NCBI RefSeq assembly: GCF_000020965.1
Contig: NC_011297.1
Coordinates: 1,316,387 to 1,380,386, forward strand
Origin: Dictyoglomus thermophilum H-6-12
Lineage (GTDB): Bacteria > Dictyoglomota > Dictyoglomia > Dictyoglomales > Dictyoglomaceae
Direction of reading: 5' to 3'
DNA: 64,000 nucleotides
Every line of letters begins with the position of its first letter. Positions within the stretch are counted from its first letter, which is position 1. Positions 39,048 to 48,119 of the stretch are shown here, piece by piece. The notes below the pieces were generated by a model, which searched no databases, was not told the DNA's origin, and was given only the letters and a program-made list of their open reading frames with translations. The position numbers and the translations under genes are program-made.

Positions 39048-40134
39048 CAACTAAAGCACTCCCTTTTCTTGCATATCTTAATCCAGGATATTCCTCTACA
39101 AGGCCTTTCCCTTGCAAAGATATTATTATAAACATTAATGTCGATAAATCAATATTTAAATTCTTCATTAAGTCCTCGATAAATATAGGTTCAGAATTTA
39201 AAAAACTAAGTACAAATTTTTCTTCTGGGGTTATGTTAAATCTTCTCTCTTTCTTTATTTCATAGGCAATATTATACTCCTCAAGAATATCAAATACATC
39301 AACTACCATTTTAGCGCCATCTTTTATGAGCTTATTAGTACCCACGCTTCTTTCATCAGTCAATCTACCTGGAATAGCAAAAACATCTCTCCCTTCATTA
39401 GCCGCAAAACTCGCAGTAATTAAAGCTCCACTCTTTTCACCAGCTTCTATTACTAATACCCCTTGACATATTCCACTTATTATTCTATTTCTCTGCGGAA
39501 AAGTATAACGAGCAGGCTTTGTTCCTAGAGGATATTCACTAATTATAGCTCCATTCTCAATTATTCTTTCTGCAAGCTTCAAATTACCAGAAGGATATAT
39601 ATGGTCTAAAGAACTTCCAAGAACTGCGAAGGTTTTTCCTCCACCCTCTATAGCCCCTCTATGAGCATAAGTATCAATACCATAAGCAAGTCCACTCACC
39701 ACTATAAATCCATATTTCACTAACTCTTTTGAGAAAGCTTCCGCCATCTTGATCCCATAAGATGATGGCCTTCTTGTCCCTACAATACCTATGAACTTAT
39801 CACCTTTCAGATCTCCTTTATATAATAAAAAAAGCGGTGCATTTTTAATCTCTTTTAATAAAGGAGGAAAATCCTCTTCCCACAAAGTGGTCATTTTTAC
39901 TTTATTTTCTTCCAACTTTTCCCATTCTCTTTCCAAATCAAACTTGCGTCTAAAAATGATAAACTCCTGAATCAAAGAGGATCCTAAAAATAAATTAATC
40001 AATTCACTCTCGGAGAGTAGAAAAAAATCTTTTGGAGATACAACATCAATCCACTCTCTCCACCTTCTAAACAAAGGAGAGAAAAAACTCAAAGCATATA
40101 TATAAGGCTTATCCTCATTTTTAAAATGATACAT
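39040..40134 (-). CDS. dprA: DNA processing protein DprA
   Basis: RecA loader for single-stranded DNA taken up during transformation, 364 residues. The Rossmann-like core has GIVGTRRPSSYGIKMAEAFS, VVSGLAYGIDTYAHRGA and VIEAGEKSGALITASFA. A C-terminal winged-helix-like domain follows. With comM upstream it suggests, but does not prove, natural competence. A promoter with TTGATT and an extended -10 ends 9 nt before its ATG, and no SD is seen, so the mRNA may be leaderless. Confidence 0.94.
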   Translation of the reverse strand: MYHFKNEDKPYIYALSFFSPLFRRWREWIDVVSPKDFFLLSESELINLFLGSSLIQEFIIFRRKFDLEREWEKLEENKVKMTTLWEEDFPPLLKEIKNAPLFLLYKGDLKGDKFIGIVGTRRPSSYGIKMAEAFSKELVKYGFIVVSGLAYGIDTYAHRGAIEGGGKTFAVLGSSLDHIYPSGNLKLAERIIENGAIISEYPLGTKPARYTFPQRNRIISGICQGVLVIEAGEKSGALITASFAANEGRDVFAIPGRLTDERSVGTNKLIKDGAKMVVDVFDILEEYNIAYEIKKERRFNITPEEKFVLSFLNSEPIFIEDLMKNLNIDLSTLMFIIISLQGKGLVEEYPGLRYARKGSALVDE

Positions 40135-40142
40135 TCCGAATT

Positions 40143-40170
40143 ATTTTACCAGAATTTATAGAAAAATCAA
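40143..40170 (-). promoter_or_regulatory. promoter of dprA-topA-trmFO-xerC unit
   Basis: Minus strand: TTGATT (40170-40165), 16-nt spacer, TAAAAT (40148-40143) preceded by TGG (extended -10). The expected start, ~7 nt beyond, falls at about 40136, two bases before the dprA ATG. The -35 box overlaps the T-run of the upstream terminator. Confidence 0.65.
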
Positions 40171-40201
40171 AAAAGGGAAGGAGAAAAACTTTCTCCTTCC
40201 C
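40169..40201 (-). terminator. intrinsic terminator after purine permease gene
   Basis: On the minus strand a perfect 12-bp stem (40201-40190 with 40186-40175, 3-nt loop) of GGGAAGGAGAAA type is followed by six T residues. It lies 9 bp past the permease stop and closes the long ffh-rpsP-...-comM-permease unit. Confidence 0.88.
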
Positions 40202-40209
40202 ACTCTTCC

Positions 40210-41532
40210 TTAAAAGATGAAATAAAGGATAAAGAGTATGGAGAGGACTATTAAAACAGGATTAAGTTCCTTTACTTTTCCAGTAAGAAGCTTTAATAAT
40301 ACATAACTTAAAATACCAAGGATTAAACCATTGGCCACTGAGTATGTGAAAGGCATTGCAATAATGGTTATAAATGCAGGGAGAGCTTCTGATACATCTT
40401 TAAAATTAACCTTTAATATAGGTTCCATCATAAGAAAGCCAACTATAACAAGAGCAGGAGCGGTAGCTGCAGATGGAATTATACCCGCAAGAGGCCAGAA
40501 AACAATAGAAAGTAGGAAAAGAAGCCCTGTAATCAAAGAAACTGCTCCTGTTTTTCCTCCCTCTGCAATACCAGATGCTGATTCTACGTAAGTAGTAATA
40601 GTAGAAGTACCACAGAGAGCTCCTGCTATAGTTCCCACAGCATCACTCACAAGAGCCCTTTCTGCCCCCTCAAAACTTCCATCCTCTTTTAGAATATTCA
40701 ACTTAGAAGCAAGACCTGAAATAGTACCTACTGTATCAAACATATCCACAAAGGTAAAAGTGAAAATTATAGAAAAGAATCCCCACTTTAAAGCCCCTAA
40801 TATATCTAATGCTAAAAAGGTCTTCGAAAACTCACTCCAGTTAGGTAAAGCAATTATATTACCTGTAAAATGTGTAATATATTCTCCATTTGATCCCTTG
40901 ATAAAAGCCCCCACAATAGTGGTAATTAGTATACCAATAAGGATATTCCCTTTTACATTCAAAGCCATAAGCAAAGCTATGACAATTATTCCAAAAATAG
41001 AAAGGAGAGTTTCCGGAGTTTTTAAAGATCCAAGAGTCACAAGAGTAGCATCACTCTTTACTACAATTCCTGCAGATTTTAGGCCAATTAATGCAATAAA
41101 TAATCCAATACCTACCGATGTGGCAAGCTTTATGTTAAGAGGAATTGATTGTACAATCCACTTTCTAACAGGCAGTATGGACAATATAAGGAAGATTAAA
41201 CCATCAATAAATACTGCACCTAAAGCCACTTGCCATGGAAGTCCTAATCCTTGACATACTGAATAAGCAAAATAAGCATTCAAGCCCATTCCTGGTGCAA
41301 GGGCAAAGGGAAGCTTTGCATAAAGCCCCATAGTAAGAGTTGCTATCCCAGCTCCTATAGCTGTTGCCATTAAGACTGCACTTTTAGGCATACCTGCATC
41401 GCCTAATATGTTTGGATTAACAAATAAGATGTATGCCATGGTAACAAAAGTGGTAAGTCCTGCTATGATCTCATTGGACCATGATGTATCCTTTTCCTTG
41501 AAACCAAAATACTTGGCTAATGCTTGAAACAA
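40210..41532 (-). CDS. NCS2 family purine permease (AzgA/PbuG-like)
   Basis: Membrane transporter of 440 residues with about 12 hydrophobic segments. The starting FQALAKYFGFKEKDTSW, MAYILFVNPNIL, APGMGLNAYFAY and GTSTITTYVESASGIAEGG segments place it in the AzgA-like branch (guanine/hypoxanthine/adenine uptake) of NCS2. The TTG at 41532 is preferred: AAGGGGGT lies 7 nt upstream and the N-terminus fits the family. A longer frame to 41586 would overlap comM. It sits between comM and dprA, unlike the usual order. Substrate is inferred. Confidence 0.87.
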   Translation of the reverse strand: MFQALAKYFGFKEKDTSWSNEIIAGLTTFVTMAYILFVNPNILGDAGMPKSAVLMATAIGAGIATLTMGLYAKLPFALAPGMGLNAYFAYSVCQGLGLPWQVALGAVFIDGLIFLILSILPVRKWIVQSIPLNIKLATSVGIGLFIALIGLKSAGIVVKSDATLVTLGSLKTPETLLSIFGIIVIALLMALNVKGNILIGILITTIVGAFIKGSNGEYITHFTGNIIALPNWSEFSKTFLALDILGALKWGFFSIIFTFTFVDMFDTVGTISGLASKLNILKEDGSFEGAERALVSDAVGTIAGALCGTSTITTYVESASGIAEGGKTGAVSLITGLLFLLSIVFWPLAGIIPSAATAPALVIVGFLMMEPILKVNFKDVSEALPAFITIIAMPFTYSVANGLILGILSYVLLKLLTGKVKELNPVLIVLSILFILYFIF

Positions 41533-41560
41533 GAAAAATACCCCCTTTCTAAAAAGACTT

Positions 41561-43081
41561 CTATAAACTTGAGATAAAATCCTCAAGACCTCTATAGGAT
41601 AAGGCTTCAGCTAAATGCTCTATTTTAATATACTCACTTTCTTCTAAATCTGCAATAGTCCTTGCTACTTTTATCAATCTATCCACAGCTCTCATTGACA
41701 AATTCTTTTTATCCACAGCATTTATCAAAAAGCCCTGTGTCTCTTTAGAAAGAATACAATATTTCTTTATAGATTTTGGAGTCAATTGAGAATTCAACCA
41801 GAATCTCTCTTTTTTATATCTATCTTTCTGTACCTCTCTAGCTTTAAGTACTCTATTCCTTATCTCTTCTGAACTTTCTTCTTGGGTATCACTAAATATC
41901 TTATCTTTCTCAATTCTACCCACGTATACCCTAATATCCATTCTGTCTAAAAGAGGACCAGAAACCTTTGACCAATATTTTTTAACCTCATAGGGAGAAC
42001 AAGTACACTCCTTTTCCTTATCTCCGAAATATCCACACTTACAAGGATTCATGCCTGCAATTAGAATAAATTGAGCAGGATAAACTACTGTATATTTTGA
42101 CCTTGAAATAACAATTTTACCTTCCTCAAGGGGTTGTCTTAACGCCTCCAAAACATCTCTTCTAAACTCAGGAAGCTCATCTAAAAATAAAACTCCTCTA
42201 TGGGCAAGAGTTACTTCTCCAATTTGAGGAGTAGAACCACCCCCAAGAAGACCTGCATAAGACACAGTATGATGAGGACTTCTAAAAGGTCTTTCTAATA
42301 TTAATGATTCGTTATTTAAAAGGCCAGCAGCGCTATAAATCTGAGTTACTTCAAAAGCCTCTTCATAAGTAAGAGGAGGCAATATAGAAGGAAAGGTCCT
42401 TGCAAGAAGAGTTTTACCCGTACCAGGAGGACCTACTAATAGAACGTTGTGACCTCCCGCTGCAGATATTTCTAAGGCTCTCTTAGCATAAGCTTGTCCT
42501 TTTATAAAAGAAAAATCCTCGCTAAAAGTTGGTTTGTAATTTGGAAAATTGTATTTTAAAGGTTTTATCTCAGCTTCTCCTGTTAAAAACTTTACTACCT
42601 CTGAGATATGAGATACAGCATATATCTCAACACCATCTATCAAAGCACACTCAAATTCATTTTCTTTAGGTATAAAAAATCTTTTGTAACCTTTATTTCT
42701 TAGCTCATAAACCAAAGACAACAACCCTCTACCCTTTCTTATCTTACCCTCAAAAGAGAGTTCTCCAAAAAAGGCTGTTTCTTCAGGATTAAAATTAAAC
42801 TTCATAGATGTAGAAAGAATGCCTATCGCAATGGGCAAATCAAACAAAGGACTATTCTTTTTTAAATCTGCAGGAGCAAGATTAATGGTTATTCTTTTTA
42901 AAGGAAAATCATATCCTGAATTCTTAAGAGCAGATCTTACCCTTTCCTTAGATTCTTGAATCTCTTGCTCTGCAAGTCCTACAATGTTAAAACTAGGTAC
43001 ACCACTGGAAATATCAATTTCAATCTCTACCTCATAACAATTTAATCCCCAGAGAGTCGCTGACTTTATTTTAGAAAGCAT
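41561..43081 (-). CDS. comM: YifB/ComM family Mg-chelatase-like AAA+ ATPase
   Basis: A 506-residue protein with an N-terminal Lon-like ChlI fold (ATLWGLNCYEVEIEIDIS and NIVGLAEQEIQESKERVRSAL), a Walker A GPPGTGKTLLART at its centre, the ISRSKYTVVYPAQFILIAGMNPC region, and CxxC/CxC cysteines (CKCGYFG, CTCS). ComM is a branch-migration helicase that helps integrate transforming DNA in Vibrio and relatives. Neighbouring dprA fits. It overlaps yraN by 11 bp. Confidence 0.9.
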   Translation of the reverse strand: MLSKIKSATLWGLNCYEVEIEIDISSGVPSFNIVGLAEQEIQESKERVRSALKNSGYDFPLKRITINLAPADLKKNSPLFDLPIAIGILSTSMKFNFNPEETAFFGELSFEGKIRKGRGLLSLVYELRNKGYKRFFIPKENEFECALIDGVEIYAVSHISEVVKFLTGEAEIKPLKYNFPNYKPTFSEDFSFIKGQAYAKRALEISAAGGHNVLLVGPPGTGKTLLARTFPSILPPLTYEEAFEVTQIYSAAGLLNNESLILERPFRSPHHTVSYAGLLGGGSTPQIGEVTLAHRGVLFLDELPEFRRDVLEALRQPLEEGKIVISRSKYTVVYPAQFILIAGMNPCKCGYFGDKEKECTCSPYEVKKYWSKVSGPLLDRMDIRVYVGRIEKDKIFSDTQEESSEEIRNRVLKAREVQKDRYKKERFWLNSQLTPKSIKKYCILSKETQGFLINAVDKKNLSMRAVDRLIKVARTIADLEESEYIKIEHLAEALSYRGLEDFISSL

Positions 43082-43427
43082 TAATTAGATACTCCCAATC
43101 TAAAATTTTCCCTGATTTAGATAAGATTATGCTCATGATGTCAAATCTTATTTTTTTAAATTTAGGTTTTTTAGTACTTATATATAGCTCAGCTATCTTC
43201 TTAATTCTGGTCTGCTTTGTACGATCCACTGCTTCAGCAGGTATGCCAAAATCCAAATTTCTTCTGGTCTTTACTTCAATAAAAATTAAAAGATCTCCCT
43301 TCTGTGCAATGATATCCACCTCTCCCAAAGGGACCTTGTAATTTCTCTCTAAAATAATAAACCCCCTTTTGTTTAAAAAATCTATGGTAAAGTCCTCCCC
43401 CAACTTACCTATTTCTTTATTGTTCAT
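43071..43427 (-). CDS. YraN family (UPF0102) predicted endonuclease
   Basis: A 118-residue protein with a PD-(D/E)xK-like restriction endonuclease fold: GEVDIIAQKG and FIEVKTRRNLDFG contain the D-ExK residues. GKLGEDFTIDFL is the family N-terminus. It is commonly encoded beside rnhB, as here. Cellular role is not established. It overlaps both neighbours by 4-11 bp. Confidence 0.88.
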   Translation of the reverse strand: MNNKEIGKLGEDFTIDFLNKRGFIILERNYKVPLGEVDIIAQKGDLLIFIEVKTRRNLDFGIPAEAVDRTKQTRIKKIAELYISTKKPKFKKIRFDIMSIILSKSGKILDWEYLINAF

Positions 43428-44035
43428 AAAAGTTTAAAACCTTTTCTATGGATCACAAGAGTGCCTAAATCTTTTATCTTCTCTCTATGTTCCTTTGTAG
43501 CATAACCTTTATGTTTACCAAAGCCATATTCAGGATATTCTTTGTCTAACTCCTTCATATACTTATCCCTTAAAACCTTAGCTACAATAGAAGCTGAGGC
43601 AATACTCAAACATCTTCGATCACCCTTCACTACAGTCTCTTGTGGTATGTCAATATCAGGTATAGGAATATTCCCATCTATAAGCAAATACTCAGGCTTA
43701 ATCTCCAATCCTTCTACAGCCCTTTTCATTGCTAAAAAAGTAGCCTGTAAGATACCAAATTTTTCAATCTCTTCCACTGTTGCATAACCAAAACTCCAGC
43801 ATAAAGATTCCTTTTTAATAATTTCAAAAAGTTCTTCCCTCTCTCTTGGAGTTAACAATTTAGAATCATTTACAGGAATAGAAGAAAAGGGAGGAAGGAT
43901 GACTGCTCCTGAATAGACAGGACCAGCCAGTGCTCCTCTCCCTGCCTCATCCACTCCTGCAATGTATTTAAAATAATACCAAAGTTCTCTTTCTCTTTCT
44001 CCTAATGCACAAGGCCTATTCTTTGAGGAGGCCAT
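43424..44035 (-). CDS. rnhB: ribonuclease HII
   Basis: Removes ribonucleotides from DNA and RNA-DNA hybrids. It has 203 residues from the ATG at 44035, with the catalytic D29/E30 in IAGVDEAGRGALAGP, plus the SIASASIVAKVLRD and YGFGKHKGYATKEH segments. The reading frame extends upstream to 44086, deep into lepB, without an SD. The chosen ATG still overlaps lepB by 34 bp. A start closer to the lepB stop is not available as ATG, GTG or TTG, so the overlap looks real. Confidence 0.92.
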   Translation of the reverse strand: MASSKNRPCALGERERELWYYFKYIAGVDEAGRGALAGPVYSGAVILPPFSSIPVNDSKLLTPREREELFEIIKKESLCWSFGYATVEEIEKFGILQATFLAMKRAVEGLEIKPEYLLIDGNIPIPDIDIPQETVVKGDRRCLSIASASIVAKVLRDKYMKELDKEYPEYGFGKHKGYATKEHREKIKDLGTLVIHRKGFKLL

Positions 44036-44565
44036 AAGAGAAGTACTGCTTTTCCTACCAAATTTTTCTTTGGCACAAATCCCCAATATCTACTATCTAC
44101 ACTTACAGGTCTATTATCACCAAGGACAAAATAGCTATTTTCAGGCACTTTTACTGGTCCATAATTATCATAACTTTTATTCTTCACATAAGGCTCATCC
44201 AACACCTTTCCATTAACATAAACTATGCCATTTTTTATCTCTACCGTATCTCCAGGAAGACCTATTAATCTTTTTACATACTCCTTTGTAGGATCCTCAG
44301 GATATTTAAAAACAATGATTTCTCCTCTTTTAGGTTCTCTAAAATAATAAGGTATTCTTATTACAAGAACTGCTTCTCTTTCATTTAATGTAGGTATCAT
44401 CGACCCTGTAGGAATATAAGATATCTGCAATATGAAGCTCTTTATTATGAACGCTAGTATAAATGCTAATACAATAGTCTCAAGAAGATCGTACCACTCA
44501 TGTTGCTTTAGCTCCTGTCTCTTAGAAAGTATATTTCTAAATATCTCTAAAAGTTTATCCTTCAT
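44002..44565 (-). CDS. lepB: signal peptidase I
   Basis: Serine-lysine protease that cleaves signal peptides at the outer face of the membrane. It has 187 residues: one N-terminal membrane segment (about 28-48), then catalytic S55 in PTGSMIPTL and K98 in [11 protein letters not shown]. The C-terminal box [14 protein letters not shown] is present. It is placed directly after rplS, with an 11-bp overlap, as in related gene clusters. Confidence 0.95.
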   Translation of the reverse strand: MKDKLLEIFRNILSKRQELKQHEWYDLLETIVLAFILAFIIKSFILQISYIPTGSMIPTLNEREAVLVIRIPYYFREPKRGEIIVFKYPEDPTKEYVKRLIGLPGDTVEIKNGIVYVNGKVLDEPYVKNKSYDNYGPVKVPENSYFVLGDNRPVSVDSRYWGFVPKKNLVGKAVLLLWPPQRIGLVH

Positions 44566-44911
44566 TTTCTTCCCTCTCAGCTATCTTAGCAGCCTTACCC
44601 TTTCTCTCTCTTAAGTAGTAAAGTTTTGCTCTTCTTACTCTACCTCTTCTCACTACCTCAATCTTCTCTACCAAAGGAGAATGGAGAGGAAAGATTCTTT
44701 CTACTCCTACACCCTGAACAACCTTTCTTACTGTAATTGTCTCTCTTATACCACCATGCTTCTTGGCGATTACGACTCCCTCATAAACTTGTATCCTTTC
44801 TTTATCCCCTTCTACTATACGATAATGCACTCTTACGGTATCTCCTGGCCATATTTCAGGAATATCTTTTTTCATATACTCCTTCTCTAAATTCTGAATT
44901 ATAAGATCCAT
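44555..44911 (-). CDS. rplS: 50S ribosomal protein L19
   Basis: Ribosomal protein at the 30S-50S interface, 118 residues. [32 protein letters not shown] and [20 protein letters not shown] are L19 signatures. It lies in the conserved rpsP-rimM-trmD-rplS cluster, 3 bp after trmD. Confidence 0.97.
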   Translation of the reverse strand: MDLIIQNLEKEYMKKDIPEIWPGDTVRVHYRIVEGDKERIQVYEGVVIAKKHGGIRETITVRKVVQGVGVERIFPLHSPLVEKIEVVRRGRVRRAKLYYLRERKGKAAKIAEREENEG

Positions 44912-44914
44912 CTC

Positions 44915-45652
44915 TTATACCTCCTCTCTTAGTTCTTTTTTAATTTCTTCTAAAAGTTCAAGATCTTCTTGAGTTAACTCTACTTTTTCAAGAAGATCAG
45001 GCCTTTTTAAAAAAGTCTTTCTCAAAGCCTCTTTTCTCCTCCATCTTCTAATTTCCTTGTGGTTTCCAGAAAGTAAAATCTCGGGAACTTCCATACCCTC
45101 AAACTCTCTTGGATGAGTATATTGAGGATATTCTAATATGCCCCACTGAAAAGATTCTTCTTTCAAGGAATTAGGATCTCCCAAAACTCCTGGTATAAGC
45201 CTTACTATAGCATCTACTAAAACCATTGCAGGTATTTCTCCTCCAGTCAACACATAATCTCCTATAGATATCTCTCTTGTTATTATTTTCTTCACTCTTT
45301 CATCTACTCCTTCATATCTCCCACATATTAATATTAGATGATCCTTTTTTGATAATTCTTCCGCAATTTTCTGATTAAATAAATCTCCACTTGGCGAAAG
45401 TAAAATTACTTCGCTTTTCTCTTTTCTTAAAGTTTTCACAGCCTTAAATATGGGTTCAGGCTTCATCACCATTCCTGAACCGCCACCATAAGGATAATCA
45501 TCTACAGTCCTATGTTTATCCTCTGTAAAATCCCTCAAATTATGCACTTTAATTTCTACAAAACCTCTATCCTGAGCCTTTTTCAAAATACTAACATCAA
45601 AAGGACCTCTAAACATCTCAGGGAAAATTGTTATTATATCTATCCTTAACAT
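44915..45652 (-). CDS. trmD: tRNA (guanine37-N1)-methyltransferase
   Basis: SPOUT-fold enzyme that makes m1G37 and prevents frameshifting. It has 245 residues, with the deep-knot region [19 protein letters not shown] and N-terminal [37 protein letters not shown] is another family hallmark. It is 2 bp from rimM and 3 bp from rplS. Confidence 0.97.
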
Positions 45653-45654
45653 TT

Positions 45655-46167
45655 TTAATATTCTTTCATTTTTCTTATAACAATTTTTCCTTCCTCTAAA
45701 TTTATCTCGACTATCACATCTTTAATTGCAGGAATATATATATCTTCCTCTTCTCCCTCCACAATATATACATCATTACTACCAGTTTCAAGTATCTCCT
45801 TAACCTTTCCTAAGTATTCTCCACTTTCTTCGTACACTGAAAGGCCCATTATCTGATAAGTATAATATTGACCTTCTGGAAGTTTTGGTAGATCCTCCTC
45901 CTCTATCAGAAGCCAGTTTCCTCTAATCTTTTCCGCCTCATCTCTTGTCAATATTTCAGAGAAATAAATTACATACCCTTTATTATGCTCTCTTATATTC
46001 TCTAAAGAGAGCTCCCTTCTTACCAGTAGAGTATCGCCCCAAGATAAATAGATCTTCTGTCCCTTCTTTAAAGTGCCAATTAAATCAAAGAAGGGCCAAA
46101 TTTTAATACCACCTTTTATACCAAAAGGCTCACCTAACTTGGCTATTCTTACCAAACGAGATTTCAT
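45655..46167 (-). CDS. rimM: ribosome maturation factor RimM
   Basis: Small-subunit assembly factor that binds S19, 170 residues. It has the N-terminal beta-barrel ([17 protein letters not shown]) and a C-terminal PRC-barrel ([37 protein letters not shown]). It occupies the usual position between the KH protein and trmD. Confidence 0.95.
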
Positions 46168-46170
46168 CCT

Positions 46171-46401
46171 TTATTGTAGAACTTCAATTACAACCTTCTT
46201 TCCCTTTTTAAGTCCAGCAACTCTTACAATAGTCTGTAATGCCTTAACCGTTTGCCCTTGCTTTCCTATTACTCTGCCTCTATCCTCTGGAGCAACCTTT
46301 ACTTCAAGAATTACAGACTTTGTTCCTTCAACCTCCCTAACCTCAACTTCTTCGGGCTTCTGAACAATAGCCTTAATAATATATTCCAAAAGTTCTTTCA
46401 T
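46171..46401 (-). CDS. khpA: KH domain RNA-binding protein KhpA
   Basis: A 76-residue single KH domain (EDRGRVIGKQGQTVKALQTI contains the GxxG loop). KhpA/YlqC binds RNA, often with KhpB, and affects cell growth and division in Gram-positives. It lies between rpsP and rimM as in Bacillus. Confidence 0.93.
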   Translation of the reverse strand: MKELLEYIIKAIVQKPEEVEVREVEGTKSVILEVKVAPEDRGRVIGKQGQTVKALQTIVRVAGLKKGKKVVIEVLQ

Positions 46402-46416
46402 CCACCAAAGCCCCCT

Positions 46417-46698
46417 TTACGCAGAACTCTTAGCGGATGTCTTCATTGCTAAAAACTTATCCCAAACACCGTACTTTTTAAGAATACTAAGAACAGTATC
46501 GGTAGGTTGTGCGCCTTGGCTAAGCCAATACAGAATTCTTTCTTCCTTCAATTGAATAGTAGCTGGATCTGTCTTAGGATCATAAAATCCTAAGATCTCT
46601 AAGTGTTTGCCATCCCTTGGTTCTCTACTGTCCATAGCAACTATTCTGTAAGCTGGTTTATTCTTTGCACCAACCCTTGTAAGACGAATCTTTACCAA
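46417..46698 (-). CDS. rpsP: 30S ribosomal protein S16
   Basis: Ribosomal protein of 93 residues with VKIRLTRVGAKNKPAYRIV and ILGFYDPKTDP, the S16 signatures. The start codon is TTG at 46698, preceded by AAGGAGGTGAT, a perfect complement of the 16S rRNA 3' end, at good spacing. The Ala/Ser-rich tail (MKTSAKSSA) overhangs the fold. It is in one operon with ffh. Confidence 0.96.
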   Translation of the reverse strand: MVKIRLTRVGAKNKPAYRIVAMDSREPRDGKHLEILGFYDPKTDPATIQLKEERILYWLSQGAQPTDTVLSILKKYGVWDKFLAMKTSAKSSA

Positions 46699-46728
46699 CT
46701 AAAATCACCTCCTTAAATTATTTAAATC

Positions 46729-48039
46729 TTACCTAAGAAATGGGAATATAGATTTTTTCCCTTTGTTTATCTGCTTTATCAATTCTAAAGTCTGAAAATA
46801 TTGCTTTAAGAGTCTATTTACATCCTGTACTGAAGTACCACTTCCTTTCGCAATTCTTTGTCTTCTACTTCCATTAATTATGGAAGGATTTCTCCTTTCC
46901 TCTGGCGTCATTGACTCTATTATAGCAAGAAATTTTTTGATTTCTTTCTCACTTAGCTCTACGTTTATTTTGTTTTTAGGAAAATAAGGAAGCATGTCTA
47001 ATATCTGATCAAAAGTCCCAACCTTTTTAAGTTCCTTTAACTGAATATAAAAATCCTCAAGATCAAATTTAGACTTTTTTAATTTTTCTTCAAGTTTTGC
47101 CATCTTTTCTAATTCTATATTCTTCTCTATCCTCTCTACAAGAGATGCAAGATCACCCATTCCAAGAATTCTTGAAGCTAACCTATCTGGATAAAAATAT
47201 TCTAAATCTTCAATTTTTTCCCCTACTCCTATAAATTTAATCGGTTTACCAGTAATAGCCTTAACTGACAAAGCTGCACCACCACGAGCATCTCCATCCA
47301 TCTTCGTCAAAATAACTCCAGTCAGAGGCAATTTTTCATTAAATTTTTCAGCAATATTTACAGCATCCTGTCCTGTCATTCCATCTACTACAAGTAATAT
47401 TTCCGAAGGATTATATCTTTTATTTAATTCATTTAATTCGTTCATCATCTCTTCATCAATATGAAGTCTCCCGGTAGTATCAACAATCATAACATCCGAT
47501 AACTTCTCTTTAGCTACCTCTAAAGCCCCATCAATTATTTCGAAGGGACCTTTTCCATCCACATAAACAGGGACTTTAATTTTCTCAGCAAGAATTTGAA
47601 GTTGCTTGCCTGCAGCAGGCCTAAAAGTATCTGCTCCTACTAGAAGAACTCTTCTCTGTTCTTGAGCAAGTTTATAGGCAAGTTTTGCACAAGTAGTTGT
47701 CTTACCTGATCCTTGTAACCCCACCACTAAAATTATTCCTGGTTTTTTACTCCCTAAATTTAGATCTGCCTTTTCGCCCCCAAGAATATTTAAAAGCTCA
47801 TAATACAATATCCTTATTATCTGCTCAGCAGGAGTAACACTTTTTAAGACATCTTCTTGTAAAGCCTTTGCCTTAACATTATTCAAAAGCTCCTTAACAA
47901 CTTTATAATGAGCATCAGCCTCTAAGAGAGCTTGTCTTACCTCTCTTAAGGCTTCTTCTATATCCTTTTCAGTAAGCTTTCCTTTTCCTCTTAATTTTTT
48001 AAATACTTCTTGAAGCCTGCTTGTCAAATTCTCAAACAT
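46729..48039 (-). CDS. ffh: signal recognition particle protein Ffh
   Basis: GTPase that binds 4.5S RNA and signal sequences. It has 436 residues: N domain, G domain with VGLQGSGKTTTCAKLA, DTTGR and TKMDGDARGG, and a C-terminal M domain with MTPEERRNPSIINGSRRQRIA. It is the first gene of the ffh-rpsP-khpA-rimM-trmD-rplS unit. The usual ylxM upstream gene is absent. A near-consensus promoter lies 50-75 bp upstream. Confidence 0.97.
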   Translation of the reverse strand: MFENLTSRLQEVFKKLRGKGKLTEKDIEEALREVRQALLEADAHYKVVKELLNNVKAKALQEDVLKSVTPAEQIIRILYYELLNILGGEKADLNLGSKKPGIILVVGLQGSGKTTTCAKLAYKLAQEQRRVLLVGADTFRPAAGKQLQILAEKIKVPVYVDGKGPFEIIDGALEVAKEKLSDVMIVDTTGRLHIDEEMMNELNELNKRYNPSEILLVVDGMTGQDAVNIAEKFNEKLPLTGVILTKMDGDARGGAALSVKAITGKPIKFIGVGEKIEDLEYFYPDRLASRILGMGDLASLVERIEKNIELEKMAKLEEKLKKSKFDLEDFYIQLKELKKVGTFDQILDMLPYFPKNKINVELSEKEIKKFLAIIESMTPEERRNPSIINGSRRQRIAKGSGTSVQDVNRLLKQYFQTLELIKQINKGKKSIFPFLR

Positions 48040-48085
48040 ATTTCTCCCTTTTTAATTTTTTATAGAATTTTATAACACATAGGAT

Positions 48086-48114
48086 ACTATAGAAAATATA
48101 TAGTTCATTGTCAA
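48086..48114 (-). promoter_or_regulatory. promoter of the ffh-rpsP-rimM-trmD operon
   Basis: Minus strand: TTGACA (48114-48109), 17-nt spacer, TATAGT (48091-48086). This is close to consensus. Predicted start near 48079, giving a leader of ~40 nt with an SD (AAAGGGAG) before ffh. Confidence 0.78.
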
Positions 48115-48119
48115 TAATT

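Noticed and set aside
40760-41254. 164-codon plus-strand open frame
   Set aside because: Antisense shadow of the purine permease; basic, Ile/Pro-rich translation without family features.
44036-44086. Upstream start of ribonuclease HII inside lepB
   Set aside because: It would give an 85-bp overlap and a non-family N-terminus with no SD; ATG 44035 is better.
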